NCBI GenBank assembly: GCA_022749755.1
Contig: CM040443.1
Coordinates: forward strand, 14,337,744 to 14,401,743
Length of the DNA: 64,000 nucleotides
Source: Azadirachta indica
Taxonomy: Eukaryota; Streptophyta; Magnoliopsida; Sapindales; Meliaceae
Direction: 5' to 3'
The position numbers and the translations under genes were made by a program. Positions 12,711-25,295 of the stretch are shown one piece after another; the stretch's first letter is position 1, and every line of letters begins with the position of its first letter. The notes beneath the pieces were generated by a model, which saw nothing but the letters and a program-made list of their open reading frames with translations, did not search any database and was not told the origin of the DNA.

Positions 12711-14422
12711 GGGATAGCAAAACTCGGTCCGTGAGGGCTCGACTAGTTCGAATTGAGGATCGGTGAGGGGTAATGGTGACAAATCGAGAATCAGATCAAG
12801 GTTAAGAATAAATTTTCATCCCATTTTAAAATTGGGTTAGGATGGGGATTGGTCTCCATCCCCGGCCTCGCTAAAAGCAATCAATTTAATTTAGTTAATT
12901 ACGTGAATATTTATTTTATTTGATAAATAATTATAAAAATTTTGTAATTCTTATTTTACTAAAGTCTTTTTAAAAATGTTTATAATTTTTTAATTTAGTC
13001 AATTACGTCCTTCATAAATCATAATTATTTACAAATTTTCAATTTAATTGATTTAGAATTTTTAAATTCGTTTTCTTAATAAAAAATTTTACTGAAATAA
13101 TAAAAAATTAACAAAATTAAATAATTTTTAATAATTAAATTTAGAACAGTAAGTTTTGATAAAATAAAAATAATCAATTGATATCAAACAAAATAATCAG
13201 TTTATTAATGAATTAATTTGTTTTAATATATTATTAGAAGATTAATAAAACAAATAAATTTTAAAAGATTTTTGTTTACCAAACAAAATATTTTTATGCA
13301 AAATTATCAAAAATAAAAAACTCTTTAATATATTTCTCTAACTTTATCAATTCAATTAAATAATTTACTAGTATAGTTATTTTTTTTATTTATATAGGTT
13401 AATAAAAATATTACAGTAAATGTATCAATCAAATTTCGATATTTTGTTCTAACAAAATTTTTATTAGCTATATTATTTTATATAAATTATTTCGTTCAAA
13501 TTTATGATAGTTATCATTTTATCTTATATTTAGCAATTAATTAAAGAAAAAATTAAACATTTATTTTTATTATATTATTTTGATGATATGTAAGTTGGTG
13601 ATTCCACGTATAAATATCTAATTTAATTATTATTAAAATGATATAAAAATATGATTTGTGTTATAGTATTTGATAAAAGATTAAGAATTAATAATATATT
13701 TTTTTAAGAACAAATTAAAAATTAATAACAGTAGGAGATAATTTTTGTTAAATACTTTAAATATATCATTAAGTCAATAAATTTAATATTTTACATATGT
13801 TTGCTCAAATATTTATACTTGTTAATTTCTTCAATAATATACTTGCTTATATGCTTGCAATATATTTTGGTTTTGATCAATGAAAGCATTACAAAGTCTT
13901 GGAAAAATGATTGAGTAGCTATGTACTGACTGCTTCTATACTTATTTGTTTTGGTCAATTATGTGGTTCGATTGCATATGTATGTTGTCATAATGGCATA
14001 TTTCATAATAACCCCAATATTACATGTCAATTACTGAAAATTCCATCCATGAGTAATTGAAAAGTTATATATATATATATATATATATCTATATTTTTAC
14101 TTTCTCTTATTTTAGTCCAATTAAATAAAATAATAATAATAAGAGAAATGTTGAATTTACGTATTTATAATGTTAGAACATAATTTATTTTACATTAAAA
14201 TAATAATTCAAAAATAATATTTTAAATAATATAAATTAAATATGTATTTTTGTTACATATATTTTATTTATATATTATATTAATTAAATATGAGTGGAGT
14301 AGTGGTGAGTGCAGTATCAATTTTTCAATAAATCTCGCTTCAATTCCTAGTAGTTAAAATAATTTTGCTTTATTTTTCGGTCAAACTCGGGGACGGACCG
14401 GAGACCCATTGCCAATCTAATT
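12711..14422. mobile_element. hAT-like non-autonomous element, ~1.7 kb
   Basis: It begins GGGATAGCAAAACTCGG and ends, read on the minus strand, GATTGGCAATGGGTCTCCGG, with G/C-rich ends that stand out from the AT-rich interior. Flanks are CAATATA (left) and CAATAAGA (right), compatible with an 8-bp duplication that has decayed. Copy B reads straight through the site near 47,325-47,340, so this is an insertion into copy A only. A TA microsatellite lies at 14,068-14,089. No transposase frame was found. Confidence 0.6.
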
Positions 14423-15732
14423 CAATAAGATAGGATTATTTAAAGTTTTAATCAAAATAATTTTTTGAAAAATAAAAATTAAATAAACACATAAAATAAA
14501 ATTATTTTATAACTTGCCACAATTGATCGAAAATTTTTAAAATAAAATTGTTCAATCTATATTTAGTCTTTCTATAATACTATAACTAGTATAACAATTT
14601 ACAAACTTTCTATAAAAACTACTGAAGATAATTTGATATTAAAATTGTCATATAATTATAATATGTCTCTTGTTTTTAGTTTTATTAATTGAATTTCTTC
14701 TTATTTTTATTCGATTAATGTTATAAGACCAAATCAGTTTGTACACAATATAATGAGGGCAAACAGGCTTATTTCATTCATCATTTTAAGTGTATTAGTT
14801 AATTAATCTATTTAGTTTAATAGTTAATTAACTAATATAGTCATTTAATTTTTTATTTTTTTTTAAATAAAATTAATATTTTATTTGAATTAATTAGTAC
14901 TTTTATTCATCGATGTCGATATCAGAGTGTGTTCAATCAATCAATTAGACGGCTTTAAATCTTCTAAGCTGGGAAATGTAACATATGAAAACGATCAACA
15001 TGAGCTATGTCAATAGAGGAATACGAAATAAACTACAACTCATTTTGTTCAACAATTAACCCTGGAAATTGAATAGTCTTTAATTAATTCTTCTAGCAAA
15101 ATTTTCAATCTAAACGTTTTCATCTTTACAATGAGAAAGCGTTGAATAGCAAATGAGGCAGAAATTAATTACTTTAGAGTAAACCTCCCAAAGTCTTTCT
15201 CTATCGCATCTACTTCTGCTACCATATTGTATAGTTTAAATGATCAAATTCACCCTGCAATTAAATGCAGAGAACAGTCTGTCAGATTGGAAAGCCTTTG
15301 ATTTCTCCTCTTCTCTTTTCGATTTGTTTGTTTGACGAATTCGTTTAGTTTATCAGTAAGCTCCTCGCATCTATAAAAGCCATTAGCCGTTGCACAAAAC
15401 TGAATCAGGCCCATTTTAGAAAATTTGGTACACCAACACCAGCAATTATAGCCTTCACAAGGCTTGTTTGCACTATTTGACGTTGATTTAATTTAGTTTT
15501 TTTTTTTTATTGAGATGAACAACGGTTAAACCCTGTAATAGGTCGATTTCTTTCTGATTTTCTGCTTTTCATTATCCCCAAGAATGGATAGCTTTACCGT
15601 ACGAATACATGAAAGACGTTCATACATACTTTTATCTTGCAATTATACGTCACTAGTCTGGAACCAGGTCTTGATGACGTTGAATCTTTGACGAGACAAA
15701 GTTCGAAAAGTAAACAAACATTACACCAATCA
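14423..15732. other. Spacer 3' of CNL-1, matched in copy B
   Basis: There is no gene. From about 14,900 it aligns with 49,380-50,280 of copy B. It contains the uninterrupted CGTT site at 15,388-15,391 where copy B carries a 101-bp insertion. The part nearest 15,732 is probably 3' UTR of CNL-1. Confidence 0.6.
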
Positions 15733-18700
15733 TTAAGTAGATGCCAAAAGCTGTCTATGTTGTGCCATTGACAGAACCATTATTTGTTGCAGAGTATTAA
15801 CTCGACTGAACAAATCCAGAGAGTACTGTAACTCTGCGGCATGGCAAATTAAGCTAGAAAGCTTGCTAGCCTGATTCCCGTTAGGGTATCTTTTCTCAAA
15901 CACTAACATATTAGGTAGAGGTACAACTGCACCAAACGCCCTTTGTGTATAACCGACATCCTCAATTTGAGCATTCTGAAAAAAATATACATAGCAAATC
16001 ATTCTCGTAGAGCATGTATCTCAAAATAGGTGTGTAACATGATCATGCGGAATATTGACAGATTATGTATTTCATATTACTAGATAGAGCCAAGAAAGAA
16101 AAACGATAGTAATAGCATTAACGTACCTTTCCTTCCAACATTTGTTATAAGCTAGATCACCTTCCCAACGCCCTCCATCCTGTCTTTCAGACAGTGGTAG
16201 TTTTGCAGCTCTGACTGCACTTAGGATCAACTCTTCATCTTTGAGTACTTTCTCGCAATTGCCGGATCCAAGGATGGGAATTCTATCGTACGGATTCCCG
16301 AGCAAAAGTTTCCAAGACTTGGTAAACGCTTAAGTCTCAAATAATTTAGTTCTTTGAAAACTATCTTATCCCTCACTTCATTTCCCAAGTCTATGACTGT
16401 TATGATTTGTTCTAATCTTTTACAATCGCTTATATCTAATGTTGTGAGCTGCGACAGGCTTCCAACTGTTTTGAATCTCACTAAACTTATCAAACTGTCA
16501 CACTTTGATACTTCCAAAGCCGTAAGATTTTGGAAAGACACTGAGGATGGCACTATATTCATCAACTTGTGACATTTAGATACCTTAAGAGTAGCTAGAT
16601 TTTGAAAAGCTTTGCTAGATTGAGAATTTTCCTTCCACAAATGTAACAACTCGGGCAACTTAGATAGCTCCAACTCTTCTAGCCGAGGAAATGCTACCTG
16701 TAAATCAACAATAATTATTGAGAGAAAAGAAGAGAGAAATGTGTCAGCCAGAATCAAAATAGGTTGGTATCGACGATGCTAACAGAATATGACATGGCTG
16801 ATGAATGATGATTTAGGATTTGCCAAAACAGTTAATACTGTTTCACCCACAGCATCAGCATTGCAGAAGCTTGAAGAAGATTCAATGGAGAGAAACATCC
16901 CGTAAATCTGGGGAATTTTTGTTAAATTTTTTCTTGGTCATCACTCAAATGCTTTATGAATATCTCTCCGTACTTGCTTTGTATATAATTAAACATATAA
17001 GTCTAGTTCTCGGCGTAGTTTGGGTCATACCTTGTCAACGAAGAACAGGGGATGTTGGCTTTCCTTGTGATTCTCTTGATGGTTCAGAAATTCTGAAGCT
17101 AGTGTCTCAACTGTCGTACAACTATCCACCACCAAATGCTTTAACATAGGCCATTCTGAAAAATGCATGCCTGAGTAGAAACATCTGAGTCTTGGCAATT
17201 TTATTAGCGTCAATGATGTCAATCGACAAAACATCTGAACTGCTTCAACTTCTTCCTCCTTTTGCATACTACATACACGCTTCAGATTTGGCAAATGAGA
17301 AATCTGCAGTTCTCTCAATTGGATGGCTATTATAGCATTTGTTTCCTGGCTGCCGAGTGCTTGAAGTTTAAATATCTCTTCGACTGAAGCACAATTCCAT
17401 ACCATCAAAACGCTTAAACTCTGAAGTCTCCCATGTATAATAGATGGAAATATATTCAGCAGTTTATCGCAGTACCCTACCCTCACGTCACATAATTTGC
17501 TGAAAGAATCCACGTTGAGCTGGTCATCATCCCATATTGTTTCTCGGTTGTGCATATCATATGCATACTTCAGATTTGGTAAATGATGTAATTGCAGAAC
17601 TCTCAATTGAGTGGCAATGATAACATCTGTTTCCCGGCCACTAAGTGCTTGAAAGTCAAATATCTCTTCAACAGATTTACAATGCCACACCTTCAAAACC
17701 TCTAGACTTTGTAGTCTCTCACGCATAAAAGATGGAAAAATATTCAACAATTTATTGCAGTGCCCTACCCTTATCTCGTGTAATTTGCTGAAGGAATCTA
17801 AATTCAGCAGATTGTTGGCCCATATTCTTCTCAAATTATCCATTTTCCGTACTATCAATTTCTCCAAATGAGGAAGTGACACCTGGAAAATAATTTTGAT
17901 TTAATCACATCAATACCATACCATCACTGGTAACTTATAACCAAAAACAATAAAGATAAGACAAAAAAGCTATATATAGCTAAAAAGATAAGAAATGTGA
18001 AGGAAGGAAAGAATCAAAATGCCAAAAGGTCAAGGAGATTACCAATTCATCAAAGAGAGATTGCATGTTGTCATGGTGATTTTCCTCTGGACCGTCAGCA
18101 ATTGCAGATATAGCATGGGAGGTGAACGATTCCAGACCAGTGCATTTATCAATAAACAAATTTGATAATAATGGAAACTTAATTAAGTTTCCGGTGCAGT
18201 TGCAGAACATTTTGAGGCTTTGAAGATCCTCAAGCCTCAACGAATTTAGTCTAGGAAACGTCATCATCTCACTCATTCTTACATCTATCACCATTTCCAA
18301 GGACATACATTTAGTTACCGTAAGCGACTGCAATTGGACGAGACTTTTAAACATGCAAGATGGAAATAAATATCTCCAGTTATCACAGCCATGGATTTTT
18401 ATGATTGTTAAATTCTGCCAAGATGTTGCGAGAGGATTCTTCTGACATATCATTAAAAGACCGAAAACAACAAAAAAGAAAGATAATAGATTTACTATAA
18501 GAACATAACGAACTAATATGAAAAGACATATATGCCAAGGAAAGAGTAAAATTGTGTACCATGTTGATGGAGAGAGGTTGGTTTTCAGACTCAGGCTCAT
18601 TACTGGTTATCATATCTGCGAATGTGGGGCAATTCTCAATAATGAGTACATTCAAAGAGGGAAATTCAATAATATTTTCATTCCCAAATCTTGTGAGTTT

Positions 18701-21700
18701 TGGAAGATCTTTGAACTCCAGGTAAAATAGCTTAGGAAATCTGATGCTTTTTTCTCCTTGTAATCCTTTGGCATCAAGTACCTGTTCCATTGACTTACAG
18801 TTGCGTAACACAAGACGTTGGAGCTGCGCAAAACTTTTAACCATAGAAGGCGAAAAACAGAAGTTTAGACCATTACAGTCCTCCAAAGTCAAGCTTTTTA
18901 CAGTTTGACAGCAAGAAGCTAATGACAAAACCTGCCCAGGCCATATCCTTTCAATGCCAATTGAGGATAGTGTCAAGTTCTCCAACTTCGGAAATTCAAC
19001 CTGCAAATCTATTAGTTTAGTATTTTTCCATTAATAACTTTCATTATTGTTTTCTTTTTTTTTTTTGAAAAAAGGAAACCATAAATGCAAGGTAAATTTG
19101 TTCGCGTTAGGTAGTTACCAGAAACAAAAGCGAAAAAGAAAACATACCGATTCACCAAAAAATGAGTTGTAATCCTCATGATCATCCGATGTACTGATTT
19201 CTGTGGAAGGAGTGTTAGTCTTCATGGCGAAGCTGAAATTTGTGAACTGTGGTAGGCGTTGCAGAATTAGGGAGCGTAACTGAGAGAACTCAACTTTATT
19301 ATTCGTTCCATTAGCATCGCCGGCACGACCTTCGTCTACTCCCTCAGAAAAAATACCTTCTAGATTCCTGCAATCAGTCACTTCAATTTCTTGGAGCTCT
19401 GAAAGCCTTTTGGCCATGGAGACTGAGAAAAGATGCTTCAATCCATCACACTTGTGTACTTTGATAGTTCTTAATTTTTTGAACGACTGGTCTTGGAGTG
19501 GGCCGTGGCATATCTTCTCCAGCTTAATCAAATTAGTAAGAGACAGTATCTCTAGCATTGGAAAGGCATTACAAGCAACTCGTTTTACCGAGTTAACAAG
19601 GTATCGAAGCTGGGGACAATTTTGCGTATGTAGATACTTCAAACTCGAAGAAATTTCCATACCTAATTCATAAAAAAAATTTTGATTATCAGTCCACCCA
19701 TCTAGATGGAGATCTTCAGTTCTCTTCAACAATCTCTTAATGGGCATGTACCCCAAGTAACTCCTGTTGCTGAGCTTCAGCTTCAACGTTGTGGAGGCTT
19801 CAATTCTATGAGACCAGTTCCACACATCTCCTATTAATATTCTAAATCTTTTGAATTCTTGCTCGAACAAATCTGGGGTTATAATTTGGGCGTCCCGGAT
19901 GCATAAGTTTAAAGTGGTCAGGCGAGACAACTGAATTAACTCAGAAAGATTAGCATTACTTCCATCTTCATTGTTGAGTCCATTCTCCCATTGAGAAAAG
20001 CTCCTATCCAAATATAGTTCTTCCAACCGAGACAATCTTGAGATAACATTTGCCGGGATTACTCTTAGTGATGAACAATAGCTCAGATCTAACAGTTGTA
20101 ATCGCGTCAATTGTCCAATTCCTCCAGGCAACTCTTCAATATTTGAGCGTGAAAAGCTGAGAATCTCTAAATTCTTTAGCTCTCCAATGGCTGATACATC
20201 TCCAAGCTGGCAACCATCCAAGCACAATGTTCGAAGCTTCGTTAGGTAGTGAAATGATGAAGGTAATGACAGGAGATTAACACTATCAAGGTCTACCACT
20301 TTAAGCTTATTCATTCCTTCAAAAAAGCTATCTGGAATTTGCAGAGAAGGAGATTTCATGAACAAGAAAAATAACTCCAGTGTCGGACAACCCAACTTTT
20401 CAGGCACCTCACAGATATCTCCACGAGGCAAAGAGATAGCAGTTGGCTCTTTAGATATTTTCTCCTCGATTACTTTATCCAGGTAAGGGACATGTTGAAT
20501 ATTCAAAAAAAGATTGCTTCTTGCTGCTATTGATATGGCAACTGCATGAATGAACTCGTGCATTTTAACCAATCGTTAGTGTCCCCTTCCAGCAGCAAAC
20601 ACGAAGTCTTGAGAATGTTGATCAACTCGCACAGCCTCTTCTTTCCATCTTCCAATGTATAAGTACCTTCAAACAATCCCCAACCCCTACCATATCTCAG
20701 CAGGTAATCTCGAGATATATCATGACCAGAATCGACTAAACTGCAAAGCAGAAACAGTTTCTTTGCTTCATCACTTTGCAAAAGATTGAAACTCAATTCT
20801 ATAACAGAAACCACTCTTTCATCCATTCCCTGTATGTTTCTTGTATTAGCCGCTGTCAGCTTAGACGAGGCTTCTTCCCAGGCTTGCAAACTCTTATGTT
20901 TCAGTGCATTTGCAATTGTTGCAATTGCAAGTGGCAAACCTGCACATTTTTTGACTATCTCTGCGCCAATCCCAGAATCAGTTTTACTTTCTGCTGAACG
21001 ATGTTTATCCACAATCTTCCAAAACAGAATTTCTGCGTCATCAGCGGACAGGATATTAACATGGAAATACTTATGAACATTCATATCATTGCGTAGTACG
21101 TCTAGCTTTCTAGATGTCAGCAAAATTTTGTATGCCCTCTTATCATCATCATTTTTCTCTTTGCTATCCTCTTCGTTAATTCCATCGTCTGCTAAAGGAA
21201 TTCCAATAGCCTCAAAGTCAGGCTTAGCCCAAACATTATCCAGTATGATAAGAACACGCCGCTTCCGTTGCTTCAATCTGTCACGCAGTCGTTTTGCTCT
21301 GTTAAATTCGGTCTCATGCTCCACAAATTCCAGACCCAAATCACAAGCAATTTTTTCCCGAATCTTTCTGTTGTCTGGATTCTGAGTTACCTCAACGACG
21401 ACCACATCATCAAATAACTTATCCTCTATGACTTCCCAGGCAATTTTCTTGACAAGTGTGGTTTTACCCACACCACCCATCCCGTACACACCAATCCTGT
21501 TGACATTAGCGTCCTTCAAAGCCTCCATAATTTCCTGCAAAATTGACTCGAGAGAATCAAAGTTTTCATAGTCATCTCTGACATACATGGATTCTGTTCT
21601 CTGCAGACGAGTAGGGTAAGAAAAATCACTGAAGGTTATTCCCAATTGATTGGAAGCGTTTGCAGCTAATTTCGCTGCTTTCCGGCCGATCTTGTAACGT

Positions 21701-22005
21701 GTCTTTAAGTTGGAGCAGAACCCTTTGAAACAGCGTGTCTTTGCTTGGCCTTCATAATTCGCTACCCTTTGGAAAAGCCCATCCACGTCGGTCAACCATT
21801 GTTCAGCAGACTCATGAATCTCGACCCCTTGTCTTATAATATGATCAACAGTCAATTGCACCTTTTCTCTTTTATCTACCAGGTCGTCTAGGTAGCTCTG
21901 ACATTTGAGCACGTAAAATATATGTGGCTTAATGGCTGCAAAAACAAACTTAACAATATCCGACAGAAGACTGCTACCCAATGAAGTACAAAAATCTTGA
22001 GCCAT
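15733..22005 (-). pseudogene. CNL-1: CC-NB-ARC-LRR resistance gene with frameshifts
   Basis: This is an NLR immune receptor gene of the non-EDVID, RPS2/At4g27190-like class. Exons in coding order: 22005-19148, 19000-18560, 18441-18043, 17882-17031, 16697-about 16127, 15975-15733. The first frame starts at 22,005 with a coiled-coil region, P-loop GMGGVGKTT, kinase-2 LIILDNVW and GLPLA. It is interrupted near 20,570, where copy B has three C and this copy two on the plus strand. The frame then hits a stop, so the literal product is 492 aa without LRRs; the LRR frame resumes as 19,115-20,572. A second frameshift or stop lies in exon 5: the LRR frame ends at 16,227, and a different frame continues over 16,127-16,305. 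Exons 2-4 are intact, in phase 0, and encode LRRs. It may be a recent pseudogene, a gene for a truncated CC-NB-ARC protein, or a one-base sequencing error. Confidence 0.85.
21462..21484 (-). promoter_or_regulatory. P-loop region, candidate miR482/2118 target (CNL-1)
   Basis: On the coding strand this reads GGGATGGGTGGTGTGGGTAA and a little further, the P-loop stretch that miR482/2118-family microRNAs are known to target in plant NLRs. Complementarity to any specific microRNA of this species was not tested. Confidence 0.3.
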
Positions 22006-22920
22006 TGCCCGGTTCTTGTGTAATTGGGTGTTTTTTTTTATCGTTTAATCAAGGCAATAACAAACTATGAGAAACAAGACTCGGGAAGAGCAAGAAAAAC
22101 TGATAATAACGTTGGAGGAGCTGCTGAATTTTTTTTTTGTTTGGTTTTTCAATGAAAAAAAAATAAATTATAAGAAAAATGAGTAACAAGCAACAATAGG
22201 AAACCGAAGTAAAGCAAAACGACACAGTGAACAGATTTAAAAGTGGAAGAAAAGAAAAGGTCTAATAGAGATTTTGAACCGAGAAACAGACTTAGAACAA
22301 ATTATTACAGGCGCAAAACAAATGCGGCTAATGGAAAATCAAATAAAACGAGAAGCAAATTTATAAATTTTGCAGAAATTAAAACGATAACAATGCTAGC
22401 CTCCACTGCAGAAAAAGATAGATATGAGAAACAACGCTGAGAAAAGTGAGAGAAAAGTCGAGAGTAAATGGCAGATTGTAATGAGTAACAGGCAATAACA
22501 AAAAGGAAGGAAAGAAACAACACAGGAAACAGAGCAATCGTTTTCAAAAATTAGCCGGACTTTTAAAGATTAATTAGCTGTCATGTGTTACAATGAAAGG
22601 CCAGGATTTCATTTTCACAGTCTTATCGCAAACAACAGAAACTAACCGTCAACATGACCCGTACAAAATATAAAAATATCCAAACCTAAACGTACATATT
22701 TTTATCTCTCAAAACTAAAGATATATACGTATTTTTATTTCTTCCTTGAATCTAAATCAAAATTTCAATTACATTTGAAAGCCCTTGTGTACGTGCATAA
22801 ATTAAAAAGTTCTGTTATTCACAATCAAAGTGACGGAATAACAAACACAAATTGATCGTTGATTGCATCATAGGCCTTATTCATTGTGATTCTATGTCTC
22901 TGTTAGTAAGTTTCTCAACT
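22006..22920. other. CNL-1 5' region
   Basis: This is the promoter and leader side of CNL-1. Purine-rich tracts alternate with short A-runs. It aligns with 56,559-57,080 upstream of CNL-2 up to about 22,520, where similarity fades, marking the right edge of the duplicated block. No separate gene is seen. Confidence 0.6.
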
Positions 22921-22922
22921 CT

Positions 22923-24640
22923 GATGTAGGCGGGGTAGTGGGTCGAATGCCAAATTTCGTTCGATTTTTTAACTTAGTGGATTACTTAAACGTTCTAACG
23001 GACAGGATTAAATAGCATATTAATTCTAATGATTTAAAACACGAATGTAAAAATAACAATCTCATGAAAAACAAAATTAAAGGAAAATATTTTATTGAAT
23101 AAAAACATTACTTAAATAAATAGTACAAGTTCTCTATATATAATAAAAAAAATATAGTGTTATGAATTAATTCAAATAATAAAAATAACTCGTATTTAAA
23201 TAAGAAAATGAGGAATTAAATAACAAATTAAATTGATAAGAATAAAAAGTTTTTTAAACTAATTAAATTCTAAAATTGTCTTATATTGGATTCCCCTTCT
23301 ATTAAAGAAAACTCGTCCTCGAGTTTTGTTTGGCGGATGAAACTTGTAATGTGACATTAAATCATTTTGTGATTTAAAAGAATAGTTATTCTCAGCAAGC
23401 TTCTTTAAAACTTAAAAGTACTTAAATTTTATCTTTTTTTTCCTCTTGTGTGTGGCCTTTTGGAAAAATGTGAATTTATAACAATAAACTACTTTCATAC
23501 TTCTTATAACTCTTTCCATATCTTATTTAATGTACTCACCAATTAAATTTGTTTTTGTAACCAAATTTTTTTAAAAGGATAACCTTTATGTTTTCGATAT
23601 GGATAAGTAAAACCATGTCAATGATCAGTGGGTTTTCAACTTGAATTTTTTGTACATGCTCAATTTTCAAATTCAGATCAAATAAGACCTCTTCTTATAC
23701 AATTTTTGGCACGTTTTCAATTTTCTTTTGAAACTCATTTTCATACATTATCTTATAGTCAACTTTATTCATGTTATCAGATATCTTGTGAATTACATTG
23801 TTAACATATCTAATAACTCTATCAAAGTCAAGATTTAGTTGCACTTCGATTTCTTTGGCTAAAAGAATAGCATATGATAATGTATGAATAGTATATAACG
23901 GCATTCGATCTCTTATATCGACATGAAGCCCTGTAAAAATCTCTCAATTAAAATCTTTTCACTCTTATAAAAAAATGAATGTTCATAAAAATTCTCAAAC
24001 TCCATAGCATAAGAATAAATAGATCTTATATTTTAGTGTGTCAAACAATAATTAAGAGGAATAAATTGTGACTTCATCAATAGTTTCATCTGATCGTATG
24101 ATTGAATTTTGTTTTCTCAGCTTGTAAGTTGTGATCTTTGTAACATATTCCACCAATATAATGCACTCCTTTTTAATAAAAAACAAGTAACAAATTATAG
24201 TCATTTTTCTTTGGATATCCTCTCCATTTTAAAAAATTTCACAACATCTTCCAACCAAAACAAAAATAATTTAGGACTACATTTTTCATCAAACAGTAAC
24301 GTAACATGCCTAACATGATAGATTATGATTTTAAATTTTTTTTGAATTTTTTTTTGGGTACAAGGATGTATTTATGAGTGTGGTTATGTTTAGCGGTTCA
24401 GGAAAGTTTTGTCTGGTATAGAGGTAGGCTTTAATACTGATTGACACAAGTGGGGTAGCTGGTAAGATAAAAACACTTTGTCAAACATCGAATCTTGTTC
24501 GGTTATTTGACATAGTAGATTAGATAAACGTTCTAATAGAAGAGATTAGATATCATTCTAACCCTAACGACTCGCAACACGAGTGTTAAGATAATAATCT
24601 CATGAGAAACAAAATCAAAGGAGAACAGTAACTCAAAAAT
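22923..24640 (-). mobile_element. Degenerate, internally deleted Ty3/gypsy element
   Basis: Two related stretches, 22,923-23,090 and about 24,446-24,625, lie in direct orientation as remnants of the two LTRs; a shared landmark is AAACGTTCTAA. Next to the right one, 24,430-24,443 (GGCTTTAATACTGA) resembles the reverse complement of an initiator-tRNA primer site. Between them on the minus strand, 23,695-24,060 reads like gypsy Gag: an EFENFYEH stretch, then RDRMPLYTIHTLSYAILLA and EIEVQL after frame breaks. Near 23,310 a short reading resembles the end of the polyprotein. Protease, RT and integrase are missing. Exact ends are uncertain. Confidence 0.5.
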
Positions 24641-25290
24641 AATAGAATAATCCTTCAGCAATCAGTGGCAACTATATCAGTAGACTAACCAAATACAACC
24701 AACATGGATCAACAACACAAGAACAATAACCCACAACAACTCTACTACACCAAGTAGCAGAAAAATAAGCCATTAGCCACGACAAATGAATGCAACTCAA
24801 AAAAAGCAGAGTAATCTATCAAAAATTGCAAATTAATCCTTCAACAATAAAAGCACTTAGTAGCAGCAGATGAATCACTACAAGTTCATTGGGTTGAAGT
24901 AATGTTGCTTGAAACTTGTGACTTTTACAACATAAATGAGAATCCTGTGCTATTTTGTTAAAGCAATTGCTGAAAACTTATTTTTCGACATTCTTCGGGA
25001 TGCATCAATGCTAATGAATTGGAAATTGAATTAGGCTCATCGCAACCTTGTAAAACTAACTGTCAACAAAAAGATTTTTTGTTGTTAAAGTAGCTTACAA
25101 TTTTTGTTTCAATAATAGAAAAAAGAATTTACTTATAGAATAAGGATATGTTATTAATGAATAAGGAATTTGGTCTCTATAAAGCAATGGCTAGATATCT
25201 ATATATCATACGCAAGCGTTGATTTAAATAATTATTAATAATAAAACACTTGTAACTAACAATATTACAATTTTTAATCATTATTTGAAA
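24641..25290. other. AT-rich spacer
   Basis: No gene or clear repeat boundary was found here. The right part may be the end of the MULE element that follows. Confidence 0.35.
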
Positions 25291-25295
25291 GTTAC

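Noticed and set aside
20776..21385. Plus-strand open frames opposite the NB-ARC exon, repeated at 55,329-55,938
   Set aside because: They are antisense shadows of the highly conserved NB-ARC coding sequence; identity between the copies follows from the coding strand.
23695..23904. Considered as an independent small host gene
   Set aside because: Its sequence fits a gypsy Gag segment and it lies between LTR-like repeats.
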